Below, one piece after another: positions 9,284 through 18,840 of a DNA stretch of 64,000 nt. Position 1 is the first letter of the stretch, and each line of letters starts with the position of its first letter. The notes beneath the pieces were generated by a model. That model had not been told where the DNA came from, searched no databases, and saw only the letters and a program-made list of their open reading frames with translations. Location of the stretch: assembly GCF_029263665.1 (NCBI RefSeq), contig NZ_JAJUFQ010000006.1, forward strand, positions 1 to 64,000. The letters are read 5' to 3'. The position numbers and the translations under genes are program-made. The DNA is from Halomonas sp. Lineage in GTDB: Bacteria > Pseudomonadota > Gammaproteobacteria > Pseudomonadales > Halomonadaceae.

Positions 9284-11881
9284 ATGTTCACGGACGACAC
9301 CGGTGATTTACTGGCCCGTATTCTGTCGGGGCCGCTATCGCAGCACGAACGCCTGCTGACCCTGAAGCTCGGCGGCACGGATCTGATTCCGCATCGCCTG
9401 GTCGGCGAAGAGCGCCTGTCGCGACCGTTTTCCTATACCCTCGACTGCATTTCCCAGCGCGGCGATATCGAGCTCAAGAGCCTGATCGCGCAGCCTGCCG
9501 AACTCGGCATTCGCCAGGCCGATGGCCAGTACCGCCCGCTGTCCGGTCTGGTGGAGTCGGCTGCCATGCTCGGTGAAGATGGCGGTGTATTTTATTATCA
9601 GGTGACGCTGGTGCCGTGGCTGGCGATGCTCCAGCTGGGCCGCGACAGCCGCATCTTCCAGGACAAGAATGTCGTCGACATCCTCGAGGCGGTATTCGAG
9701 CCGCATGTCGTCGCCCAAGGCGGTTGGCGCCTCGATCTGCGCCGCGAGTATCCCGTTCGCTCCTTCGAAGTGCAGTATCGCGAGTCAGACTTCCATTTCA
9801 TCAGTCGACTCATGGAGCAAGAAGGTATCTGGTGGTATGCAGAACATGCTGGCGAAGGCGATGATTTCGATGGACATCGCATCGTGTTCACCGATGACCC
9901 CGCAACCTGTTCAGCGGTTACGCCACAGACCATCCGCTTCCATCGCCAGGATGCCACCGAGACAGAAGACACCATCACTCAATGGGGTGGCCGGCGTCGC
10001 CAGCAGCCCAACCGTGTCAGCGTCGGCACCTTCGACTACAAGCAGCCACGCTTGGAAAAACGTACCGGCCTGGACACCATTCGCGACCAGGGCAACCTGC
10101 CGGATATCGAAGTCTACGATTATCCCGGCGAGTACTATTATCACGACTATCCTCGCGGCGAGCGCCTGACCGTCAATCGCATGGAAGCTCTGGAATCTCA
10201 GGCCAAGCGGTTTCACGGGGCTGGCGGGGTTCGCCAGCTACAGGCCGGCCAGTGGTTCGAGCTCAGCCAGCATGCTCGCCATGAGCGCGGTAACGAGAGC
10301 GAACGCCAGTTCCTGGTGCTCGGCCTGACCATTCATGCCGAAAATGCGCTGCCGGTATCGGTGCATCTCAATACTTTGCCAGGCAGCCTGCAGCAACAGA
10401 TAGACGAGGCGCGTCGTGCTCATGGGCTCGAAGACGACAGCCTGCACCGTGACGACTACCAGCAGGCCGGTACCGGTCATTACCTGGTTGATTTCGAATC
10501 CCAACGCCTCAGCCAGCCGTACCGTTCTCCCCTCGATCATCCACGCCCGGTGCTGCGTGGCTTGCAGACGGCCATCGTCGTCGGTCCGGAAAACGAAGAG
10601 ATTCATACCGACCACCTCAACCGGGTGAAAGTGCAGTTCCACTGGGACCGCCAGGGCCAGCGCAATGACCATTCCAGTTGCTGGCTGCGCGTGTCCGAGC
10701 CCAATGCCGGGGCCGGTTGGGGTGGCGTGTTCGTGCCGCGTATCGACCAGGAAGTGACGGTCAGCTTTCTCGAGGGCGACCCCTCGCGGCCACTCATTAC
10801 TGGCCGGGTGTACAACGGTGACCAGACCCCCGAATGGCATAGCAACGGCCTACTGTCCGGCTTCAAGACCAAGACCTACCGCGGCGGCAAGTTCAACGAA
10901 CTGGTGTTCGACGACGCCACCAACCAGGAGCGGGTGCGACTCAACTCCGAGTACGACAAGAGCCAGCTCAACCTTGGCTATCTGATTCACCAGAACGGCA
11001 ATACCCGCGGCGCCTTCCGCGGTACCGGCTTCGAACTGCGCTCCGATGCCTACGGTGCCATCCGCGCCAATCAGGGCCTGCTGTTGACCAGTTGGGGCCA
11101 ACTCGGCGCTTCTGGCGACCAGCTCGAACTGACGCAGGCCACCGAGCAGCTTTCGAGCGCGCATCGTCTGGCGGACGCCCTGAGTGAAAGCGGCACCCAG
11201 CATAATGCTGATGCCCTCGAGTCGCGTACCAATCTCAAGCAGGCCAGTGACGATACCCAGGGCACATACGGCAGCACCGATGCTGCCTCGGATCAGGATC
11301 AGTCCACCGCGCGTGGCGCCAGTCAGGCCGGGCGCGGCGAGGCCGCGCATCTCAAGGCGCCTTGGCTGCACCTGAGTTCACCTGCGGGGATTGCCGCCAG
11401 CACGCCGGAATCGACGCATCTGGCCCAGGGCAAGTCACTGAGCGTGACCAGCGGCGACGACATCAACCTGGCCGCAGGCAAGAGCCTGATCGGCGCCATC
11501 TCCGACCGAATTTCCCTGTTCGTGCAGCGTGCCGGCATCAAGCTGTTCGCTGCCAAGGGCAAGGTGGACATTCAGGCCCAGAGCGATGAAATGGCCCTGA
11601 CGGCCGAAAAGGACGTCAAGATCACCTCGACCGAGAACAAGGTGCGCATCGAAGCCGCCGAGGAAATCCTGCTTACCAGCGGTGGCGGGTATATCCGCAT
11701 CAAGGGCGGCGATATCGAAGTGCATTGCCCGGGCAAGGTTGATATCAAGGGCGCACAGCATGCCTTTTCCGGCCCGCAAGGGATGGACGGCGCCATACCG
11801 GAGTTGCCGGAAGGCGGCTGCGAAACGCAACTGACAGGTGCCGACCAGCAGCGTAGCGGCGCTGCACCGCTAGGGAGTTAA
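9284..11881 (+). CDS. vgrG: Type VI secretion tip protein VgrG
   Basis: VgrG forms the trimeric spike of the type VI secretion needle and carries cargo on its tip. The 865-residue product has the gp27-like N-terminal region (ERLSRPFSYTLDCIS near residue 45, VQYRESDFHFISRLMEQEGI near 165), the gp5 OB-fold region (VKVQFHWDRQGQ, SCWLRVSE, EVTVSFLEGDPSRPLI near 450-510) and a DUF2345 beta-helix tail (residues ~690-830, with GKSLSVTSGDDINLAAG and IRIKGGDIEVHCPGKVDI). No other secretion-apparatus gene is in the window, so this is an orphan spike with its own cargo. The DUF4123 gene begins 6 bp after its stop. Confidence 0.95.
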   Translation: MFTDDTGDLLARILSGPLSQHERLLTLKLGGTDLIPHRLVGEERLSRPFSYTLDCISQRGDIELKSLIAQPAELGIRQADGQYRPLSGLVESAAMLGEDGGVFYYQVTLVPWLAMLQLGRDSRIFQDKNVVDILEAVFEPHVVAQGGWRLDLRREYPVRSFEVQYRESDFHFISRLMEQEGIWWYAEHAGEGDDFDGHRIVFTDDPATCSAVTPQTIRFHRQDATETEDTITQWGGRRRQQPNRVSVGTFDYKQPRLEKRTGLDTIRDQGNLPDIEVYDYPGEYYYHDYPRGERLTVNRMEALESQAKRFHGAGGVRQLQAGQWFELSQHARHERGNESERQFLVLGLTIHAENALPVSVHLNTLPGSLQQQIDEARRAHGLEDDSLHRDDYQQAGTGHYLVDFESQRLSQPYRSPLDHPRPVLRGLQTAIVVGPENEEIHTDHLNRVKVQFHWDRQGQRNDHSSCWLRVSEPNAGAGWGGVFVPRIDQEVTVSFLEGDPSRPLITGRVYNGDQTPEWHSNGLLSGFKTKTYRGGKFNELVFDDATNQERVRLNSEYDKSQLNLGYLIHQNGNTRGAFRGTGFELRSDAYGAIRANQGLLLTSWGQLGASGDQLELTQATEQLSSAHRLADALSESGTQHNADALESRTNLKQASDDTQGTYGSTDAASDQDQSTARGASQAGRGEAAHLKAPWLHLSSPAGIAASTPESTHLAQGKSLSVTSGDDINLAAGKSLIGAISDRISLFVQRAGIKLFAAKGKVDIQAQSDEMALTAEKDVKITSTENKVRIEAAEEILLTSGGGYIRIKGGDIEVHCPGKVDIKGAQHAFSGPQGMDGAIPELPEGGCETQLTGADQQRSGAAPLGS

Positions 11882-11887
11882 GGCAGG

Positions 11888-12808
11888 ATGCGGCAATACC
11901 AAGCTCCTAAATATCAAGCCCCCAAAGGACAGAGTACGGTCGATACCTTGCCGGAAGACGCCTTGCTGGTGCACCAGTACGCCTTGCTTAACCCGTTGTC
12001 TATTGATGCCGAAGACTGGGCAGATCTGCCCTGTGAGCCGCTGCTCACGCCCAATGTCAACGCCCGCCCGCACTTGTTGCCACAACTGGTGCGATTGAAT
12101 GAGATGCCCCGTGACGCAAGACTCGCTCTGCGCGAGCGGATCGAGCGACACCGGCAGCGTGGCGTCGCGTTCTTCTGTGCCTTGCTTGGTAGCCATGCAC
12201 CGGCGGAGCGGGTCGCCAGGCATCTCATGCACCATCTGGAGCAGCGCCGCCAGGGCGATTCGCGCTATTGGTGGCTGCGGTTCTACGACCCTTATGTCTT
12301 TCGCCACCTATGCTGGCAGCTGGACGCCGAACAGATGGATGTCCTGCTGGGCCCCATTCATGCATGGACCTGGCCGGATGACGATGGACGCTGGCATCAC
12401 CAGCGCCATCAATCGAGTGAGGCACCCAAGGTGTATCACTTGTTTCTCAGCAAGGAACAATGGCAGCGCATCGATCGGCTGGCGCTACTCAACAGCACGC
12501 TGGAGATGTTGGTGCTGTTGGCTCCAGAAGTGGAGCAAAACGCGGTGCTGTGGCAATGGGTCGACAACCTGCTTGAACAGGCAGAACAGTGGCCATTGCC
12601 GGAAGACGACGACCGCCAGCTATACGCCGAACAGGCGGTACGCTTCCACCCCGGAATGCATGACCACCCCGTCATTCTGTCCTGCCTGAAGCGCGCGAGA
12701 GAGCCGGGGATGACCTATACCCAGGCCTGTGCGGATCTCGATGATGCCAGGATGATGGATCTGGCCGCAGAGCTGGATGACCGTGACATACGCAAGGAGG
12801 CTCCATGA
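11888..12808 (+). CDS. DUF4123 protein, type VI effector adaptor/chaperone
   Basis: This 306-residue protein fits the DUF4123 family of adaptors that load an effector onto VgrG. Family-like features are the early ALLVHQYALLNPL strand, the RHLMHHLEQRRQGDSRYWWLRFYDP region around residues 110-135 and the VFRHLCWQLDAEQMDVLLGPIHAW segment. It sits between vgrG and the effector gene, the expected place for an adaptor, and its end overlaps the effector start by 4 bp (ATGA). Residues 4-13 are a repeated pentamer (YQAPK twice) that differs only at silent positions in the DNA. Confidence 0.85.
   Translation: MRQYQAPKYQAPKGQSTVDTLPEDALLVHQYALLNPLSIDAEDWADLPCEPLLTPNVNARPHLLPQLVRLNEMPRDARLALRERIERHRQRGVAFFCALLGSHAPAERVARHLMHHLEQRRQGDSRYWWLRFYDPYVFRHLCWQLDAEQMDVLLGPIHAWTWPDDDGRWHHQRHQSSEAPKVYHLFLSKEQWQRIDRLALLNSTLEMLVLLAPEVEQNAVLWQWVDNLLEQAEQWPLPEDDDRQLYAEQAVRFHPGMHDHPVILSCLKRAREPGMTYTQACADLDDARMMDLAAELDDRDIRKEAP
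11897..11926. repeat. 2 x 15-bp coding tandem repeat at the DUF4123 start
   Basis: Two 15-bp units at 11897 and 11912 encode YQAPK twice and differ only at third codon positions. It is another example of a short tandem repeat at a gene edge. Confidence 0.7.
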
Positions 12809-15519
12809 GCGAAGCAGACAACAAGACGATTGCAGAGTGCCCGTATTGCCAGAAGAAGGGCCTGCCGATCCTGCCCTTGCGTTATGCCATTACGCGTACA
12901 GACGGCGGCAACAGGGAAGTCGTAGGTCCTGCGCTGAGCGGGCCGTTTGGCGATGGCGTGACAGATATTGCGCTACCGGAAGGGCAAGCCTATACCTTGC
13001 GACTGGTGCGTGGCGGATACCTGTATGTGTTCAATGAAACCCGTGGCAGCTGGTCTGGCTATGTGGTGACAGAGAAAGGTTATCTGTTCCCCTACGTCAC
13101 GGAAATCAAGCACGATGTGCTGTTGCGCCTGGACCCGAACAAGGCCCAGGGCAGTATCGATAGCAGGTTGCAACCGCCTACACAGGATGAAGAATTCACC
13201 TGCACCGCCAACCCGGAGCACCATTACCCCGGGCGCTGCATCACCATTCCCAATGCCGATCAGGCCGATAATATCTATCTGGCCTTTTCCGACACCGCCT
13301 GGACCAAGCGGGTGTGGAAGGAACATGCCACCAATGCCCAGATATGCGACAGCGGTGTGAAGCGGCGCGACCATATGCGCAAGCTCTCGCTGGCTGAATG
13401 GCGTGGCGGTAGCGCCAAGCATGCCGCACCAATGGCCGAGCTGGCCGAGCGGGTGGCGGAGGCTAGATATCCATGGATGTCACCCAATCTGCCGCCCGTC
13501 ACCTTGATGCGTCGTGAACTCTATCAATTGCATTATCCTTTCAGCCATAGTCCGGCGCCAATCCATGGCATGGATGATCAGGTCGAAGGCTTGGTGGCCT
13601 GGGCCCAGGAACAGGCCGAACCGCTGGACATGCCGCCACTGATGGTTGCCCTGGATGATCCGGTGGGCATCGCGGCTGATCTGGCAGGCCTGATGAGGGC
13701 AAAACTAGACGAGAAGATGGCTGATACGAAGAAAATTCGACCGCTGGCAATCTCTTCTGCCATTGCCAATATCCGCCACAGTATTCGCGAAGACGCCGAA
13801 AATCGACAGATCTATCGTACCGAGCGCCAAGCCATTCAACTGGCATATGGCAGTGGTCCCGGTGCCGGTGGAATGGCGTTGGCAGCGATGCTCGTCCCAG
13901 GAGTGCGCGAACAGCAGCAAGAGACACTGGAACGCTTTCGTGACCCCACTCCCGAGCAACTGGCTGCCGCTCGGGAAGACGCTTGGAGCGATTACACCGA
14001 CAAGCTCAATATGGCGGAATTGCAATCCTGGGAGAGCGCCTGGAAAAAGGAATTGCGTACCCTCGACATCGAACAGCTTAACCCGCTGGCTCGGGCACAT
14101 GTGCAGTGGATGGAGAGCGATAACCTCCACAAACATCTGGACACCCAGCACGACGATAACGATATCGAATCCGGTGCCGCCTTTGTCGATACGCTGCTGC
14201 TGTGTATTCAGGATACGCAGGAGTACTCTCCATGTGCAGCGCTGTACCACCGTTGGCTTTCTGCCAAGACGATTGAGCGACGCAACCTGGTGCTGAGAGC
14301 CATGGGTTACCACCAGGAGGTGATACTGGGACAGTGGGATGAGACATTGCAGGGTGGCCTGAAGCCAGATGCCCTGCGCGGGCTACCCTGGGATGGCTTG
14401 ATTACCGGTTACGGCGAGGCACTCGATGCCCTGCGCAACGGCAGCCAGAACGCGGTAGTACGGCTGGCAGCCGCATTGGGTGGCCCCTTCGCCAAGGTGG
14501 CGGCTAATGCGGTTGACCAGGCTGTGGGGCCAGCGCTGGTGGCAATGGGTGTCATTGCCCGTGCACCGGTGATTATGGCCGATGTGACGATGAGCAAACG
14601 CGCCGCGATTGCGGAGCTGGTCGCACGCATGATGGCGGTCAACCCACAAGTGGGAACGTTGGATGACCTGAACCGGGCGATCGATATCCAGATGCGCAAG
14701 GCGCGTATCTACGGGACTCACCTTGAAGGTACTGGCAAGTACCGCTACCTGATCATGGCCGACCCCAGAGTCGTTGGAGATTTCCCCGGAAAGGATGCTC
14801 AGGGCAATGCTCGGCACTTCGCCGAGGCCGCGATCTTGACCGAGGCCGACCGTACAGAGCTGACACGTCTACGTTGGCGCCAGTTGCTGCCCACCGAAGC
14901 CGGATTGGGTGTGGTGACCGGTATTCTGCAATGCATGGCGCTGGGCAAGCTGGCCGATGACCTGGCCAGCGGCATGGCGCACGAGAAGAACGAAAACAGC
15001 TGGCGCTATCACACCGGCATTGTGGGCTTGATAGGTACGCTGGCGGAGACGGTAGGCAAATGGTCGGACAGCGCATCTAAGGTAGGTAGTCGACTAGGGA
15101 AAGGCATCGAGCGTTATGTTGGACGCATCTTACGTTTTGCTGGTCGAGGCCTGGGCATCGGTGCGGGTGGGGTGATGGCGCTATGGGACTTTCGACGCGG
15201 ATTCCAAGAGCTTGGAGAAGGAAATGGTTGGGTCGGAGGATTATTCTTCGCCTCAGGTACGTTTAGCTTGCTTGCTCTGGGAATGTTTGCGGGCTGGTTT
15301 GGGACTACGGTTATTGGTTTGTCTGCTACGGGTATCGGTATTGTATTGGTGGTATTGGTTATCGCTATTGCGATATTGATCGAGATATTCAAGGACAATA
15401 AGGTGCAGGACTGGCTGGAACGGTGCTATTTCGGCAAGTTCGAGGAAAGCGAACGTTACCAAGATCCGGAGCTGGAACTGAACGAGCTGGAGCTGGCCCT
15501 TAACGATATGAAAGGCTGA
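12805..15519 (+). CDS. Type VI effector with VasX-like N-terminus (BTH_I2691 family)
   Basis: This 904-residue protein is the probable toxin of the island. Its start, CPYCQKKGLPILPLRYAITR near residue 12, is the hallmark of the VasX N-terminal / BTH_I2691 effector family. No hydrolase or nuclease motif is evident. The C-terminal part holds strongly hydrophobic, glycine-rich segments at about residues 775-880, ending in a run of V, L and I just before a charged tail. That suggests a membrane-acting toxin, like the VasX pore former. The role as pore former is inference. It is followed 3 bp later by the first of three related membrane proteins, the likely immunity genes. Confidence 0.85.
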   Translation: MSEADNKTIAECPYCQKKGLPILPLRYAITRTDGGNREVVGPALSGPFGDGVTDIALPEGQAYTLRLVRGGYLYVFNETRGSWSGYVVTEKGYLFPYVTEIKHDVLLRLDPNKAQGSIDSRLQPPTQDEEFTCTANPEHHYPGRCITIPNADQADNIYLAFSDTAWTKRVWKEHATNAQICDSGVKRRDHMRKLSLAEWRGGSAKHAAPMAELAERVAEARYPWMSPNLPPVTLMRRELYQLHYPFSHSPAPIHGMDDQVEGLVAWAQEQAEPLDMPPLMVALDDPVGIAADLAGLMRAKLDEKMADTKKIRPLAISSAIANIRHSIREDAENRQIYRTERQAIQLAYGSGPGAGGMALAAMLVPGVREQQQETLERFRDPTPEQLAAAREDAWSDYTDKLNMAELQSWESAWKKELRTLDIEQLNPLARAHVQWMESDNLHKHLDTQHDDNDIESGAAFVDTLLLCIQDTQEYSPCAALYHRWLSAKTIERRNLVLRAMGYHQEVILGQWDETLQGGLKPDALRGLPWDGLITGYGEALDALRNGSQNAVVRLAAALGGPFAKVAANAVDQAVGPALVAMGVIARAPVIMADVTMSKRAAIAELVARMMAVNPQVGTLDDLNRAIDIQMRKARIYGTHLEGTGKYRYLIMADPRVVGDFPGKDAQGNARHFAEAAILTEADRTELTRLRWRQLLPTEAGLGVVTGILQCMALGKLADDLASGMAHEKNENSWRYHTGIVGLIGTLAETVGKWSDSASKVGSRLGKGIERYVGRILRFAGRGLGIGAGGVMALWDFRRGFQELGEGNGWVGGLFFASGTFSLLALGMFAGWFGTTVIGLSATGIGIVLVVLVIAIAILIEIFKDNKVQDWLERCYFGKFEESERYQDPELELNELELALNDMKG

Positions 15520-15522
15520 ATT

Positions 15523-16581
15523 ATGGATTATGCTGGGCTTGGAAAGAGGAATCTCTTTCCTATCAACCGTCCGTTGACCGATGCTGAGCGCGCAGCACGT
15601 TTCGATCAGAAGAAGTCGAAAGAAGCACCACCGATGGACTTCCTCTCAGTGATCAAATTCAATAGTAGCTATATCGAATTTGTTGATCGCTGGTATTCCA
15701 TTCGAGGGTTTTGGGCATGGCTTTCGGTCATGTTGGGTGGAGCAGCAGTGATTGCAGGAGGTGCATTACTTTATGCTGTTTTTCTCCCTGTAGGAGATCC
15801 GATGGTTTCAGAACTTGGTCCAGCTATATTTTTGGTTTTATTGTCGGTCGTACTTTTTTTATTCGCCTGGTTCGGTGCGTGGTATGCGTTCAAAGTTGAA
15901 TGCATGGGCTATACACACTATCCCATGCGTCTGAATCGCAAGACACGTCAGGTGCATTTCTTCCGCCAGAATGGCACGGTACTGACGGTGCCATGGGACT
16001 CCCTGTTTATCACTCTTGGCGAAGCCAAGAGTCCTCTCAGCGGCACCACCTATGACCTTCGTGCCCATGTGTTGGATGCCGACGGCGAAACGGTACGCGA
16101 GTCGTTTTCACTAGGGTATCCCTCTCCTTTGGGTAACGCGGAGTCGATCGATAAGTTCTGGGCCTTTCTGCAGCCCTATATGGAAGCGGAAGATGGCGTA
16201 GAGCGCACCTGGCATCATCTCAAAGAGAATATCGGGTATTTGGTACCAGTAGACGGCCGTAAGGAGGGCTGGCGTTGGAGTATTGCACGTAGCTTTATGC
16301 TGGCGGCTCATTGGCCCTACCTGCAGTTGGTGTTTTCGCCCTTTCTGGGCCTCAATGCCGTCGGTCGGATGTTGGCGATGTGGACCAGCAAGGTTCCAGA
16401 GTGGCCTGAAGAAGTAGAACAGGAAAGTCAGGTGGATGCGGATGACCCTTACGTGCTGACCTGGCGCGACAACGACACGATCGGATGGTGGGAGCTGTAT
16501 TGGCCACTGATCTGCACGGTTATTGGTGTAGGAGCCTTCATGGGGGTGATTGGTTGGGTTGTGTCTGATCTTTGGCGCTGA
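15523..16581 (+). CDS. DUF6708-like membrane protein, probable immunity protein (copy 1)
   Basis: This 352-residue protein begins MDYAGLGKRN and has two adjacent membrane helices (residues ~65-90 and ~98-122), a soluble domain with HYPMRLNRKTRQVHFFRQ and WDSLFITLGEAKSPL motifs, and a C-terminal helix (~325-350). I recall the DUF6708 family in type VI loci, but the family name is less certain than the paralogy. It lies directly behind the effector with only 3 bp between them. The central and C-terminal region is nearly identical to copy 2, whereas the first two helices differ strongly. It may protect the cell from the membrane-acting effector. Confidence 0.7.
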   Translation: MDYAGLGKRNLFPINRPLTDAERAARFDQKKSKEAPPMDFLSVIKFNSSYIEFVDRWYSIRGFWAWLSVMLGGAAVIAGGALLYAVFLPVGDPMVSELGPAIFLVLLSVVLFLFAWFGAWYAFKVECMGYTHYPMRLNRKTRQVHFFRQNGTVLTVPWDSLFITLGEAKSPLSGTTYDLRAHVLDADGETVRESFSLGYPSPLGNAESIDKFWAFLQPYMEAEDGVERTWHHLKENIGYLVPVDGRKEGWRWSIARSFMLAAHWPYLQLVFSPFLGLNAVGRMLAMWTSKVPEWPEEVEQESQVDADDPYVLTWRDNDTIGWWELYWPLICTVIGVGAFMGVIGWVVSDLWR

Positions 16582-16603
16582 GCGGGAAGTTTATTATCTT
16601 TTT

Positions 16604-16637
16604 AGCAGCCAATATGCATGGGCTGATGTTGGCTGCT
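16604..16637. other. Conserved hairpin in the spacer after copy 1
   Basis: AGCAGCCAA pairs with TTGGCTGCT across 16 nt. The same spacer, with the same hairpin, follows copy 2. It has no clear T tract on either side and is not a convincing terminator. Confidence 0.6.
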
Positions 16638-16651
16638 GCTACCGGGCCTGA

Positions 16652-17707
16652 GTGATGGATTACGCTGGACTGGATTACCGCAATATCCGCTTTCCCGTGG
16701 ACCGCCCTTTGACCGAGGTCGAGCGTGCGGCACGTTATCATCAGAAGACGCCAGGTAGTGCACCACCGATGGATTTTCTATCGGTCATAAAGTGCAACAG
16801 CAATTATATAGAACTGGTGGATCGCTGGTATTCGATCAAGGGGTTCAATACTTGGTTTGGGGTATGTGTCGCACTGGGTGGTCTCTTTTTTGCCACTATG
16901 ATCGTACTTGCTTTCTTCTGGGCGCCTGTCACTGATCAGCGTGCAGCGCTATGGTTTATGATGATCGTCTTGCTTCCCATTTCACTGGGGCTTGTCTGGG
17001 GGGGCTGGTGGCTGGTCCGCACCGAATGTGGTCGCTGGACCCACTACCCCATGCGTCTGAATCGCAAGACACGTCAGGTGCATTTCTTCCGCCAGAATGG
17101 CACGGTACTGACGGTGCCATGGGACGACCTGTTTATCACTCTTGGCGAAGCCAAGAGTCCTCTCAGCGGTACCACCTATGACCTGCGTGCCCATGTGCTG
17201 GATGCCGACGGCGAAACGGTACGCGAGTCGTTTTCCCTAGGGTATCCCTCTCCATTGGGTAACGCCGAGTCGATCGACAAGTTCTGGGCCTTTCTGCAGC
17301 CCTATATGGAAGCGGAGGACGGTGTTGAGCGCACCTGGCATCATCTCAAAGAGAATATCGGGTATTTGGTACCAGTGGACGGTCGCAAGGAGGGTTGGCG
17401 TTGGAGTATCGCACGCAGCTTTATGCTGGCGGCTCATTGGCCCTACCTGCAGTTGGTGTTTTCGCCTTTTTTTGGCCTAAACGCCGTCGGCCGGATGTTG
17501 GCGATGTGGACCAGCAAGGTGCCGGAGTGGCCGGCAGAGATTGAACAGCAAAGCCAAGTGGATGCAGATGACCCCTACACGCTGACCTGGCGCGACAATG
17601 ACACGATCGGATGGTGGGAACTCTATTGGCCAATGATCTGCACGGTTATTGGCGTAGGAGGCTTCGTAGGGTTGATTGGTTGGGTTGTGTCTGATCTTTG
17701 GCGCTGA
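16652..17707 (+). CDS. DUF6708-like membrane protein, probable immunity protein (copy 2)
   Basis: This paralogue of copy 1 has 351 residues. From the HYPMRLNRKTRQ motif to the C-terminus the two proteins are almost the same, while the helix pair at residues ~65-120 is replaced by unrelated hydrophobic sequence (WFGVCVALGGLFFATMIVLA). It starts MDYAGLDYRN. The pattern suggests duplication followed by gene conversion of the soluble part, or recombination that swaps the membrane part. A role in immunity is inferred from position behind the effector. Confidence 0.7.
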   Translation: MMDYAGLDYRNIRFPVDRPLTEVERAARYHQKTPGSAPPMDFLSVIKCNSNYIELVDRWYSIKGFNTWFGVCVALGGLFFATMIVLAFFWAPVTDQRAALWFMMIVLLPISLGLVWGGWWLVRTECGRWTHYPMRLNRKTRQVHFFRQNGTVLTVPWDDLFITLGEAKSPLSGTTYDLRAHVLDADGETVRESFSLGYPSPLGNAESIDKFWAFLQPYMEAEDGVERTWHHLKENIGYLVPVDGRKEGWRWSIARSFMLAAHWPYLQLVFSPFFGLNAVGRMLAMWTSKVPEWPAEIEQQSQVDADDPYTLTWRDNDTIGWWELYWPMICTVIGVGGFVGLIGWVVSDLWR

Positions 17708-17730
17708 GCGGGCAGTTTATTCTCTTGTTG

Positions 17731-17762
17731 GCAGCCAATATGCATGGGCTGGTATTGGCTGC
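17731..17762. other. Conserved hairpin in the spacer after copy 2
   Basis: GCAGCCAATA pairs with TATTGGCTGC across 12 nt. Compared with the spacer after copy 1, the stem is one base pair longer and stays paired, which shows the spacer was duplicated together with the gene. Confidence 0.6.
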
Positions 17763-17805
17763 TGTTACTGAGCTTGAGTGATGGATTACACTGGTTTTGG
17801 CAGGG

Positions 17806-18753
17806 ATGGTAAGCATAAAACAAGCATCTATGGTCGCTCCATCAGATTGGTTGTCTGTTATCAAAATCAATAGTACATATATGGAGCTGGTCGATCGATG
17901 GTATCCTGTAAAAGGGTTTGCTGCATGGCAAGGTGCAATTATATCTATTCCTTGTATAGGGGGAGTTGTAGCATTTTTATGGCTTGCTCTTAACAAAGGT
18001 AACACGGAAACATGGATTTTTTCGTCACTTGCTATAGTGGTGTTTCTTATCTTTGCATGGATTGGCTATAGAGGAATGCGATTTGATTGTTTTAGAGAAT
18101 CTCACTACCCGATTCGATTAAATAGAAAAAATCGAAAAGTCTATGTCAGTAGGCCAAAAGATACTGTTTTGGTAGTATCTTGGGACGATCTATATATCTG
18201 TATAAAAGAGAATAAAATACCTCTATTTGATAAGAGTTTTGATATCCGAGCGCATGTTTTAGGTGAGGACGGGAAAACTATTAAGGATACCTTTACTCTT
18301 GGATATCCCTACCTTGGGGATAGAGAAGGGGTGCTCCAGCTTTGGGAATATATCCGGCGTTACATGGAGGAACCTGATGGGGTTGAGAAAAGCTGTAATC
18401 TTACAGAGATATACCTCCCGGTTGATGGGCGTCGTGAAGGGGCCAGGTTTGGGCTGATCGCAACCTTTTCACCAGCGGCAAAGTGGCCTTTCAAAGGGCA
18501 ACTACTTTTCTCTCCAATATTGGCCATCACTACTTTAGGAAGATGGTTAGCCATGTATACGAGTAAGATTCCTTGCTGGCCTGAAAATATAGAGGCCGAG
18601 TGTAAGGTTGACCCTGATGATCCTTACCAAAAAGACTGGCGTAGCAATGGTAAGTATGACTTCTGGGAGCTGGACTGGCCGGTGATCTGTTTTGTAATCG
18701 GACTGGTAGTAATCGGTGTTGCTATTGGGTGGGTGGTGAGGGAGCTTTTCTAG
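17806..18753 (+). CDS. DUF6708-like membrane protein, N-terminally shortened (copy 3)
   Basis: This third, more diverged paralogue has about 315 residues from the ATG at 17806. The family core is kept (LSVIKINSTYMELVDRWY, HYPIRLNRKNRK, WDDLYI, FDIRAHVLGEDGK) with the two early helices and the C-terminal helix. It lacks the MDYAGL leader in frame. A family-like start (ATG at 17781, MDYTGFGRD) lies just upstream in another frame and stops after 30 codons. The stretch around RPLTxxERAAR is missing. Base composition is clearly more AT-rich than in copies 1 and 2, so it came from elsewhere or is much older. It may still be expressed. Confidence 0.65.
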   Translation: MVSIKQASMVAPSDWLSVIKINSTYMELVDRWYPVKGFAAWQGAIISIPCIGGVVAFLWLALNKGNTETWIFSSLAIVVFLIFAWIGYRGMRFDCFRESHYPIRLNRKNRKVYVSRPKDTVLVVSWDDLYICIKENKIPLFDKSFDIRAHVLGEDGKTIKDTFTLGYPYLGDREGVLQLWEYIRRYMEEPDGVEKSCNLTEIYLPVDGRREGARFGLIATFSPAAKWPFKGQLLFSPILAITTLGRWLAMYTSKIPCWPENIEAECKVDPDDPYQKDWRSNGKYDFWELDWPVICFVIGLVVIGVAIGWVVRELF

Positions 18754-18795
18754 TTGTTATTAGCAATCGACAGGTTTTGGAACCTGAAAGGCGAG

Positions 18796-18826
18796 GCCGG
18801 TGGTGGGCGCTCCGGCTTTGTTTTTT
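18796..18826 (+). terminator. Intrinsic terminator after the immunity gene array
   Basis: GCCGG pairs with CCGGC across 11 nt, followed by TTTGTTTTTT. It lies 43 bp after the stop of copy 3 and before the copy 4 remnant, so it probably ends the vgrG-effector-immunity transcript. Confidence 0.6.
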
Positions 18827-18840
18827 CGGCGAGGTAACAC

